Below, piece after piece: positions 33,390 to 42,604 of a stretch of DNA of 64,000 nt. A program made the translations under genes and the position numbers. This DNA comes from Dactylonectria macrodidyma (Eukaryota > Ascomycota > Sordariomycetes > Hypocreales > Nectriaceae). How positions within the stretch are numbered: position 1 is the stretch's first letter; each line of letters begins with the position of its first letter. The stretch is taken from NCBI GenBank assembly GCA_020744425.1, contig JAGMUV010000009.1, positions 372,001 through 436,000 of the forward strand, written 5' to 3'. A model generated the notes under the pieces. That model saw only the letters and a program-made list of their open reading frames with translations, made no database searches and had not been told where the DNA came from.

Positions 33390-34137
33390 GGCTGCTGCTC
33401 TATTGAATTTTTTTTGAATTTTTTTGAAGAGGGATTGTATAAGTTGTGTGGTATTTTTAGCTGTTTTAACAGAACAGGATTCAACTCCTATATATCGTTT
33501 ATTTAATACAAGGTAAATCGGACTTGGCAATATCATTTTCTCCGAGCTTACGACTGGCTATTGCGTGACCTTCTCTGCCGATTTCCCTGCTCACTTAGAT
33601 TAAATACCTTTGTGGGGCCAACTAAGAGGGAAGAGCTGTTGGGACCAAAAATCGTGGATAACCCTAAAATTCGTGGACACTAGAATGTTCGTCAGATCAG
33701 ACGCATCCCTCTCTGAGTCTTTGCCTCAGTATTGAAGCCGAGTCGGAAGAGGCTTGGAAACGGCCCCGGTATCATCCACCAAGCGTCTAGAACGTAGCGG
33801 CATGGCGCTTGATGCGCGCCCCGAAAGAACTTGAAATGTGGTGATAACAAAGACTCTGATATTAGTTAGCTAACATAGAGTGATCCCTACGAAGTAAAGA
33901 CAGATTGCTGCAATTATCTAGCAGTTATCTGATAATAATAGCGCGGCCTTGCTTAGGATATTTGAGGGCCTTACTTAATCGATTTGCTAATAAGAAGAAG
34001 GCGTATAAGTTAGAAGCGACGCCTGCGAATATTAACATGACGAATTGCTGGTTATTGCAATCAAGGGCTCGTATATAGATGATAGGAAGAAGATCGAGTA
34101 TCTCTCTTCTAAGATGAATGCCTTTATCAACTCTATG
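33390..34137. other. Intergenic AT-rich region
   Basis: No gene seen. At 33641-33680 there is a short direct repeat, TCGTGGATAACCCTAAAAT / TCGTGGACACTAGAAT, of the kind seen near the ends of Tc1/pogo-like elements. From 33840 to 34110 the sequence is AT-rich and looks like RIP-affected repeat debris. Confidence 0.4.
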
Positions 34138-34425
34138 CTATGTAGCGAGTAATTTCAGACATATGCCGGCAGCTGTCGCACGATGGAATGGCACAGCATT
34201 CAAAAACGCCCAAGCCTCGAGTAGGGAGGTTGAGGCCTCTTCTAAGTCCTTCATCTCTCCAGTCCGTTCATACCGGCTCTCAGGCTTGGTTCTACGACGA
34301 AGGTATTGTCGCACCAGACGGCTACGGCAAAAGTGGAATGAACACTCCGCTAATGCGTAGTGTAATGATGGCCTATACTGGATGTGACAGGTATTCATTC
34401 TTGCATTGGTTGCATGAGTTTTCAT
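34138..34425 (-). pseudogene. TPR/CHAT-family gene relic
   Basis: The minus strand encodes RYERTGEMKDLEEASTSLLE followed by AWAFLNAVPFHRATAAGICL. This resembles the last TPR unit and the linker of fungal TPR-CHAT proteins, where RYxRTGxMxDLEEA repeats run into AW...N..P..R..A. It also parallels the block around ISCYQSVLYQPTSPIASRLM in the complete-looking copy at 42.6 kb. No start, end or catalytic domain is present. Confidence 0.45.
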
Positions 34426-34722
34426 TATTCGTCGTTTCTAGCGCAAACTCAGGTATCCTGCATTCCTCGTTTCATGAAACATGAACATCATTAGTGCCCT
34501 AGGATCCGCGACCCTCGACGACTGTGAGATGCGCCAACCAGCCCCATCACCAACCCTCTGGTCCAACTGTAACGCACACTGCCTATCCATGAGTTATATA
34601 CCCGGATATTCGTCACCAGTCCTAAGACATCACAAACCCACCCATTAGGATTCCGATTGCTTCCTAACCGCACTCTCCCACCACTCCTCCCAGCCCAACA
34701 CCTTTCGGCCCACCCTCGCCTC
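34426..34722. other. Short intergenic gap
   Basis: Nothing coding is supported; probably 3' flank of the relic oxidoreductase to its right. Confidence 0.35.
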
Positions 34723-35600
34723 CTAGGCTGCAAACACCATGGCATAGCTCCTGAGCACCTCGTCAAGCGTACACGCAATGAGCTCGTTCTGCGCTCTGGG
34801 CGCTTCCCAGCCGTGGTTCTTCACACGATCGCACGCCAGCACGAACTGCCGCACCAGGACCTGGTCGCCGCCGCCGTGGCCCATGCCCTCGATGTGCGGG
34901 TAGTGTGTCTTGGTCTCGCCCGTGCTGAAGTCCTCGACGACAATCTGGCGCGAGTCTGCGTGTACCTCGCCGAGCTCGCCGTAGATGTTGGAGTAGCGGC
35001 TGCCCATCTTCTTAGTCTGCGCCACCATATGCAGTGTCGCCGTCTTGGCGGGTTGCGTTAACTCGGGCCAGGTGATTTTAACGTACTGGTCGTCACAGAC
35101 ATTATTATCCGACTCGAACACGCAGCCGCCGAACCAGTTCCGGGACTGGATCTCTGACTTAGGCGTCGCCTAGTCATAGTCCTCCTCGAGCGCCTCAGCC
35201 AGGGCTATCTCTTATCCGCCGGCATCGGGTAGTCTTCATTATCATGAACAACAACGTTCACGGGCCATCAGGTGTTTCCCGCTTAAAGATTCAGTAGCCT
35301 AAGACCGAGGTAGATATTCTTCGCCGAGAAGCTACACCCCGAGTCGCCAAGGGGACATCTCATACAGTTGGTCGCCGACCCAGCGGTCGCTGGCTTGCGG
35401 CTCTTCCTAAAGAGATGGAGGCTGCCTGAGGACGAGACGGTCGAGGGGAGATGCGGCTCCCCCTGGCCAGCCTCCTCCGAGGAGCAGAGCATCCAAAGCA
35501 GAAAGTCGACGTCATGGCAGCTCTTGGTCAGGAGGGACGGTGCTGTCGTCTGGTCGTTGCGCTTGGTGAGCTTGGATAGTAGGGATTTTACTGGAGTCAT
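34723..35600 (-). pseudogene. Gfo/Idh/MocA-type oxidoreductase pseudogene
   Basis: Two blocks of one gene lie on the minus strand. The upstream block reads TTAPSLLTKSCHDVDFLLWM and later SAKNIYLGLRLLNL. The downstream block reads MFESDNNVCDDQYVKITWPE, SRYSNIYGELGEVHADSR, EGMGHGGGDQVLVRQFVLAC and ELIACTLDEVLRSYAMVFAA. Together they are the C-terminal domain of a fungal Gfo/Idh/MocA-like dehydrogenase. They are separated by frame changes and stops, including a TAG at 35170-35172 inside YDxATPKSEIQSRNWFG and a TGA in NTxWPVNVVV. The NAD-binding N-terminal domain is missing. It is divergent from the oligoribonuclease relic. Confidence 0.75.
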
Positions 35601-36118
35601 GATTGATGAGGTTTCTTGGTGACGTAGTGACTAGGAATGAATTGACGAATGTGTCTTGGTGTTCTGCGTCTCACTTGAGATCTCTGAGGCGGTTAAGTAC
35701 AAGTAGCTGATTTGGGTTGTATCTGCCTGGATGGCTATGAAAAGGCGACAGAGAGCCAGGCAATGACAAAACGATAAAAGCAGGCAGTGAGTTTTAAGGA
35801 GTCTTAAGCAATGTAAGGTAGCTAGGAAGCTGACCGGAGGAACCCTGCGGTGACTGCTTGGCTGTGATTAGTCTCGCATATGCCGAAATCTATGATGGGA
35901 CGTGATGGAGTGGACTATGCTGCCAATGAGAAGGCGGTGATTGAGAATACGCCATGTTCCAGCGCGTTAGGTGCCCAGGCGTTGTTGCACGCCCGGGCGG
36001 CTGGAGGTGCGCCACAGCAAGGGCTCTTAAGGGCTCTCGGGGCTCCCAGATGGACGTGTCCAGGTTACATCCACCGATCTCCGCAAACCTCTTCTGGGGC
36101 TATCTCCACAAAGAAATC
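35601..36118. other. Region between the two relic genes
   Basis: Holds the former shared promoter and, from about 35954, an Arg/Ala-rich leader (MFQRVRCPGVVARPGGW) that runs into the oligoribonuclease relic and may have been its mitochondrial presequence. Confidence 0.4.
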
Positions 36119-36701
36119 ATGGCTACAAACCCAGAGGACCAGTCGGACAAGCCAAAGAGCGCAACTAAAGATCCCCTCGTATAGATCAACTGTGAGGTAT
36201 ATTAAGTCACTCTAATTGGATATGGTTATAGTCTCGCCCACACACTCTATCTCTAATTTTAGATGATAGGTCTAGGTCCTGACATAGATAAGGTCCTTAA
36301 CATGTACTGCATCATCACCACTAGAAACCTTGAAATCCTCGATGAGGAGGACTTCCACACTATCATCCACTAGCCCTCATCCCTCCTCGACCAGAGAGAC
36401 GAGTAACGCGCCAAGACGCATGCCGACTCGGGCCTCACCACCAACGTCCTGGCCTCCACCACGACGCCCGCCCAGGCCGCAGACGCTCCCCTACGAGTAC
36501 ATGACGCGCTTCATCCCCGAGCACCGCCGCGGCCTGCTCGCCGGTAACAGCGTCCACTGTGACCGGGCGTTCCTCCGCCGCGAGCCCTACACCCGCGTGG
36601 ATCACCTACATAACCGCATCTTTGACATTAGTACTATTAAGGAGGCGGTTCGGCAGTAGTGCGCCAAGGTGCCCACCAAGAAGGGGCGCCACAAGACTTA
36701 A
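36119..36701 (+). pseudogene. Oligoribonuclease (REX2/Orn-type) pseudogene with RIP-like stops
   Basis: The frame gives KSATKDPLV, TAG at 36182-36184, INCE, a retained intron-like segment (36197-36262), then MIGLGPDIDKVLNMYCIITT, RNLEILDEEDFHTIIH, TAG (36371), TAA (36404) and KTHADSGLTTNVLASTTT. After a one-base frame change it continues EYMTRFIPEHRRGLLAGNSV, HCDRAFLRREPYTRV and IFDISTIKEAVRQ, TAG (36658). This is unmistakably the DEDD exonuclease oligoribonuclease: WIDCEMTGL (here *INCEMIGL), AGNSVxxDRxFL and DxSxIKE. Every altered residue at the first motif (W to stop, D to N, T to I) fits a G-to-A or C-to-T change. The gene cannot make active enzyme. Confidence 0.85.
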
Positions 36702-37209
36702 ATAGTGTGGGAATTTTCAACCTTGTGCCCCTAGTTGCTAACCTGGGAGAGCCTAGTAGACGCCCAGCGAAGCATCCGGACTGCTGCTGAAAGGGTTTCG
36801 CCTTTCCCCCAGTTCGGCCATTGCTTTCCGTGGAGAGGGCTCCTTCCTCATCGCAGTAAGTGTGGGGGAAGCTTGGCTGCGTCCGGGAAGACGACATGCC
36901 AGACGGGTTGTGTTGATTGATGTCCATCGGCTTCGAGTGACAAGACCTTGGGTGAACAAGCCCGTCGTGTAATATCAAGGATGAAAATGGGATATTGCAC
37001 CCTCAACTGCCTCACTATCGTAGTCTTCTGGCCACAAGAGAAGCTCACTCTGGGTGAAACTACGAGCGCAAACCTTACGATGTTGAGAGTATTGAAAGTT
37101 AAGCAACTCTATGTTGTTAAGAATAAGATCATTATTGTGTTTCAATCAGTTCACCACATATCTGCTCTATTGATCTTATGCTCACAACCAAGACATCAGG
37201 GCCCTCATC
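36702..37209. other. Intergenic region, no gene seen
   Basis: Nothing coding or repeated was recognised. It is the 3' flank of the alcohol dehydrogenase. Confidence 0.4.
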
Positions 37210-38280
37210 TCATTCCATCACTAGCACACTTCTGAAGCGCACTTCATTCGCCATCATGTGGTCTACTGCCTTGGGTGCGTCACCCATTTTGAACTTCTCA
37301 ACCAGACACTTAACACCATGATCTTTAGAAAACTGGATGGCCTCCTCTGCGTCAAGCGCATGTCCACTGGGCCATCCATGAACCGAGCATCCGCCTCCGA
37401 TTAGATGCAAGGAGTTGACTTCGATATTCCCTACTGGTGCGAGAATCAGTAGTTTTCCGCGTATCTGTAATGCACCTGTCAAAGGACTGATAGCTTTTGC
37501 ATTTGGCGCCGTGGCAACCACAAGCTCAGCACCGCCCATCACGTTCAGCTTTTCTACGGGATCCTCGAGGCTGGCATCGATATAGTAGTCTGCACCCAGC
37601 TCAAACGCAAACTCCTTCTTCGATGAGCCGGAGCTTATGGCCGCGACCTTGTAACCCATCTTCTTTGCGTACTGAACAGCAAGATGGCCAAGGCCACCAA
37701 GCCCTTGAACGGCGACTAAGTTGCCCTGTGCAATCTCCATTTTCCGAATGCCGTTGAAGACAGTAACGCCTGCGCAGAGGAGAGGAGCCGTTTCAGCGGG
37801 ATCAAGGTCTGAAGGAACCTGAACAACGGCTTCCGCACGGAGGAAAACAAATTCGGCATAGCCGCCGTCCCTAGTCACGCCGTTGATCGCTCCGTTCTCA
37901 CAACTCTGGAACTGGCCAAGCTCACATGAGCGACAGGTAGAATCGTGCCCTTGTTTTAATCAATATTCCAATAGCGCAGGCAGAGAGACGAGCAGCTTAC
38001 CTCCGTGCCAAGCTCCGCCTACGCGCTCGCCGCCAATAAACCTCAACACACCCTCACCAACGGCCACAACGTCGCCGACGAGCTCATGACCGGGGACTCG
38101 GGGATGAACGGGTCCGAATTCACCTCTCTGCATGCCAACATCTGAGTGGCACACACCACAAGCAAGAACCTTAACCAAGATTTCGCCGGCGCCTGGCTGC
38201 TTCAACTCGAATATTTCCAGATTCAAAGGATCACCAGCCTTCTGAACTTGCCAGGCTTTATAGCTCTTAGGTAAAGACAT
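37210..38280 (-). CDS. Zinc-dependent alcohol dehydrogenase (MDR), two exons
   Basis: Exons are 38280-38001 and 37949-37210 (about 339 residues). The catalytic zinc site is seen in LACGVCHSDVGM (Cys) and VPGHELVGDVVAVGEGV (His-Glu); the structural zinc loop is CRSCELGQFQSCENG across the splice junction. The cofactor fold is AVQGLGGLGHLAVQYAKKMG (GxGGxG), followed by VAAISSGSSKKEFAFELGAD, the strand-helix that sets NAD/NADP choice; the Ser residues favour NADP. It therefore reduces an aldehyde/ketone or oxidises an alcohol. The closest type is the AdhA/CAD-like subgroup of single-gene fungal ADHs. It appears intact although both flanks hold relics. Confidence 0.87.
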
Positions 38281-38910
38281 GGTGAGAAAGTAGGGTGTTT
38301 TAAATAGTAATAAACCTTTCGGAAATTTGAGGGACTTCTGGTAGGGGTTAGGGTAACGATTCGCTGGGAGAAAGTAAAGAGGTATCACCCTCTGCGGGCA
38401 TGTCCCACCTATCTATACCTTTCCTGTAACTAGAATTCAATCCTGCGCGCATACATGTTCGAGAATAGAGATATCTAGCCCGCGATTAATAATCACTGTA
38501 CATCAACGGCAATACCGGCACCGAAATCGGTATTTGGGGCTCCTTATCCCCGTTAAATCCTTGACGCTAGCGAGAACGCAGATACTCTTCATTGGTTCCT
38601 TGTGAGATATTTCGAGCAATACATATTCCAGGCGATCAAACAACCTTGCTGCAATGTTTGCTACGGTTCCCTGACTCTGTCTTGAATCTGACTTCGCGCA
38701 CATATTGTCACGTCACCGTAGGCAACACCTACCTCACGCCCCGATCCCCGCACAGGAGAAACTTAGGATCGTTATCATCACAGACTACTACAGGAACCCT
38801 TTGCTCAGCAAGCTTCCTAGGTCTAGATCAATCACTTTGCTTCTCACTCTTTTCGCTTCCATTTGTTCGTGATACCTCATACATATCGAGACTCCCACGC
38901 ATCTAGAAAA
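38281..38910. other. Intergenic region, promoter of ADH and of the AKR relic
   Basis: No gene is supported; a chance frame at 38592-38906 has no features. Confidence 0.4.
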
Positions 38911-40088
38911 ATGAACACTTTATAGACTAAGGTATTGCTGAATAACGGGCACTATATTCCTGCCCTGGTTTATGGCGTAAGTACGCTCCCTTATATCGTG
39001 ACTGCTATTTCTAACATGTGTGCACGATAGCTTTGGAAAACGTAAGTGTGACTGCTTCTAAAGACTCTAGATACGAACTGATCGTTTTAAGGCTACCCCA
39101 GCAAGCGAAGGAGGCCGTGGCCGGAGCGTTAAGGGCTGGGTATAGATATATAAGAAACGCAATTACTATGGTTTTTCTAGGGCTTTTGGCAAAGTTATAT
39201 TTCAGATCGACTCGGCCGCATCTTATAAAAATAAAACTAGAGCTAACGAGGCTATTTACAAGGCTGCCGATATCTTACGTTCTAATATCCATTTTACTTC
39301 TAAAGGCTGCCTAATTGCCTATAATAACTATAAATCGTAGATTAAAAAGAGTTTAGATAAAACTAGCTATAACTATATTAACCTAATGCTTCTATACTGC
39401 TTATATAATAGCTCTAAAGGTTGAAAGGGTGCTTAGAGGGCTTTTATAGAAGCCTAGGAAGCTGGGAAGGTTAAGTCTATTAGTATAAGTAATTATAGCA
39501 TCCATTACCTTAACCAGCTTAAGCAGCATATCTGCAAGCTTAAGGTTAAGCAAAGAAGAAAAGGTAAGGGTAGGAAGATTAATATTACTTAGTATAAACT
39601 CCACCCTTAGTATATTGTAACGGTTGTGCTAGACCGCTGTACCAGGGGGCAAAAGATTGGTCAATAATCGCTGTGGTGGCGATCATCCGGGCACACTACT
39701 GCACTATAGGGCCTCTATCGCTGTTCTGGTGAACCAAGCCGTAACATATATAAGAAGGGAGATTGTAAGGTAGTGTTAAATACGCGATATCATCATTAAG
39801 GCCTATAGCCCGCTTATCTATAATAAGCTATAGGGTGATACGCAATTAGTTAAGCTAGCTAAGAAGTATAGCAAGTCAGAAGCGCAGATCTTACTTAGGT
39901 GGAGTTTGCAGAAGGGCTTCATTCCGTTGCCGCAGAGCGTTACGCCCGCTAGGATTCGGAGCAACACCGAGATTTACGACTTCGAACCAAGCGAGGCTAA
40001 CATGATTGGCTTAGAGAGCAATGAGTATGCCCGCGTCTGCTGGGATCCTACGGTTAGCCCCTCGAATCAAGCCCTCAATAGAGTTTAA
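38911..40088 (+). pseudogene. Aldo-keto reductase pseudogene, heavily RIP-like, split by an insertion
   Basis: From ATG at 38911 the frame gives MNTL, TAG, TKVLLNNGHYIPALVYG (AKR start LNNGxxIPALGxG). After an intron-like gap come AKEAVAGALRAGYRYI, then NIHFTSKGCLIAY, KKSLDKTSYNYINLMLLYCL, FIEA, stop, EAGKVKSISISNYSIHYLNQ, INIT, stop, YKLHP. After the insertion at 39616-39746 come RREIV, stop, IIIKAYSPLIYNK, LVKLAKKYSKSEAQILLRWS, LQKGFIPLPQSVTPARI and YARVCWDPTVSPS. All AKR blocks are in order, so it was a full gene. Stops replace Gln/Trp codons and the middle is very AT-rich. Confidence 0.83.
39616..39746. mobile_element. Solo-LTR-like insertion, 131 bp, with 5-bp target duplication
   Basis: The segment begins TGTAACGGTTGTGCTAGACC and ends GAACCAAGCCGTAACA, that is TG...CA ends with TGTAACGG facing CCGTAACA (one mismatch as an inverted pair). 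It is bordered by TATAT at 39611-39615 and TATAT at 39747-39751. It splits the AKR relic between the YKLHP and RREIV blocks and is more GC-rich than the decayed gene around it. The size is short for an LTR but fits a TRIM-like or small LTR element. Confidence 0.68.
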
Positions 40089-40664
40089 ATTTTATCTCTT
40101 AAGTTATGTCCGCATTAGTAGTGGGTTTTAGCACTCTGAAGACGGTTCCATTCTGCCCTTGGTTATCAGGAGTCGGGAGCTTGACAAATAACCCCGAATA
40201 GAGGGCCTGAGCGTCGCCTCGACTGAGGTACTTAGTGCGCCATGGCCATGTTGGAACAATATTCATCCCGACGGATCGATATTCATTCCGACGGGTCGAT
40301 ATTCACCCCGATATTTGGTGAACAGTGGCTTGGTGGAAGGCTTTAGAGAAAGCTTACGAAAGAAGGGCCATCTCCAATCATTAAGGTGGCAAAAGGGAGG
40401 GGCGGCATAAACAGGCCAGGAGTACACTACTGTGAATCCCGTCCCTTTATTTATTCGGTGGTTCGGGCTTCACAACACTCCGACAACCACCTTCCAACTA
40501 TATAATATTTGGTAGCTCTCTACCCATGATGGGGTCAGCCACTTAGCAAATACCTTCATAGCATTTGGCAGCCTATAAACCTTTCATCCTCAGAAAGTTG
40601 GCGGAGCATTTGTTCCTGCATCGACATTCAGCGTACAACATTCCGGATATTCAATACTGCGGTT
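40089..40664. other. Intergenic region with a short tandem repeat
   Basis: Three units of about 20 bases, CGATATTCATCCCGACGG-type, run from 40257 to 40317. Otherwise nothing was seen; it is the promoter of the SDR. Confidence 0.45.
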
Positions 40665-41778
40665 ATGGATGCCTTTCGCGGACAACTGGAATCAATCCCC
40701 GTTCCTGCCACCTCATTTGCAGGCCAGACCATCATTGTCACGGGTTCAAATACTGGCCTGGGATTTGAAGCTGCGCAGCACTTCGTACGGCTCGATGCGG
40801 GACTAGTTATTCTCGCAGTGAGGTCGGTAAAGAAAGGCGAAGCGGCTAAAGCCTCCATCGAGGCTTCCTCTGGCCGAAAAAATGTCATCGAGGTATGGCA
40901 GCTAGAAATGGATAAGTACGATTCGATCAAAGCCTTCGCCTCGAGGTGCCAGTCACTGAATAGGCTTGACGTCGTGGTGGAAAATGCCGGTGTTTTGAGA
41001 AATACTTATGAGGAGTCTGAAGGAACTGAGATTAGCATCAAGGTCAACGTCATCGGGACGTTCCTGCTAGCGCTTAGCCTATTCCCAATCCTGCGGAGGT
41101 CACGAACAAGGACTGGACAAACATCGAGGCTTGTTATTACTAGCTCTTCTGTCCATTTCAATGTGAGCCCCTTCCGCCCGCCCGCCCCCCTCCTTGGAGG
41201 TGGTATTTAAGTTATTTTCAAATCTAATAATCTGGAGGCCAAATTCCGCGAACGATATGAAGCCTCAATCTTTGACGCCTTCAACCAGGACAAGCAATCA
41301 TATATGAATGATCGATACAACGTGTCGAAACTGCTGGAGGTTATGCTTGTCCGTTCGATCGCTGCAGCAATGAAGGAGAGTCCCCACGCCGCTGAGCCCA
41401 TAATTCTTAATAATGTCCATCCCGGCCTGTGTGAGTCAGAGCTCGACAAGGATGTCAAGGTATAGTCACAACTCCTCATAGCCTTTCTGTTCTCTTTATC
41501 GAATAGAATGTTGAGTCAACTTGCAGGGACTTCCTAGGTACCTTCTCACATTCGCCAAGACACTAGTTGCGCGAACGACAGAGGTTGGTGGACGAACACT
41601 CGTCCACAGTGCAGCCGCTGGAGATGAAAGCCACGGACAGTATATGAGCGAGTGCAGAGTCAAGGAGCCAAGTGCTTTTGTCAGAAGCAAGAAGGGTGCA
41701 GAGACCCAGGAACGTGTGCACAAGGAACTGATGGCCATCTTGGAGAATATCGAGCCAGGAATTACGAAGAACATCTAA
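40665..41778 (+). CDS. Short-chain dehydrogenase/reductase, three exons
   Basis: Exons are 40665-41162, 41238-41459 and 41527-41778 (about 323 residues). Cofactor fold: TIIVTGSNTGLGFEAAQHF (TGxxxGxG), then VILAVRSVKKGE with Arg after the second strand, favouring NADPH. LDVVVENAGVLRN is the NAG block, RLVITSSSVHFN carries the catalytic Ser and NDRYNVSKLLEVM the Tyr-x3-Lys. HPGLCESELDKD follows, as in fungal retinol-dehydrogenase/WW-domain-oxidoreductase-like SDRs common in secondary-metabolite clusters. The protein ends without a membrane tail. Substrate unknown. Confidence 0.86.
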
Positions 41779-42604
41779 GCGAAATCATATATATTGACAC
41801 TAAGAATAATAGGTACAAGGACACAGGCGTTTTACCCTAGTAACCAAACGCACCTTTCGTTCACAGGAAACGATGTTCGGGAGCAAAAATAAGAAAAAGC
41901 AACAGACAGCGACCAAATCTTTTTGCAATTAGTACCTGTCACATTTCGGGATATCGGATTTTGCAGCTATGACAACAGTCAAGCTTTCTGCCCTTCATCA
42001 TAAGGTTCCACAGCCACTTTCCTCGTCACAGGCCTCGTCATCAGCTTCGTCATAAGCTATGGTCAGGAGGATAGCTAGATAAAGTCAAATAGTCCGTAGC
42101 ATCCGGACCCTCTTGGCTGTCCGAGGTCATCATCAGTCTCTTCATCTATAAGACTGACCCAAAGACCCTCATTAGATAGGAAGAATAGCAAGAGCTTCTC
42201 ACACACATGATCACTTCCATCTCCTAGATGCAACAGTACCCGACGAAGTGATATGATTGGCTTTCAGTCCATTCTAACCGCGTATCACAATGAAAGTGGA
42301 TAACTTCTGTTAAAACGAGCTCGGCAAGTCCTGGTCTAACAAGAAATTTGATTGATTGAGCTAGATATGTGTAACCAGGAGGATAACATCGTCAGAGCCA
42401 GGCGGGCGAGCAGAAACCGCCGGCTGTTGGGATCCAGACTCCACTCATCTAACACGAGGATACGATTCATGTATGGAGACCACGAGCAACTAACAGGTAT
42501 GTCTCGGGGCTGACTCCGGAGTCGCCGAGGACTCTACCTTGCCAATGAAAGAATCGACTTCCTAGCAAGAGATTAGGTAACGAAGCAGTAAGAGCCTTCT
42601 CTCT
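41779..42604. other. Intergenic region, possibly the lost 5' part of the CHAT gene
   Basis: No frame is supported. Normal fungal TPR-CHAT proteins are longer at the N-terminus than the open frame starting at 42605, so part of this stretch may be decayed TPR sequence; I could not read it. Confidence 0.35.
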
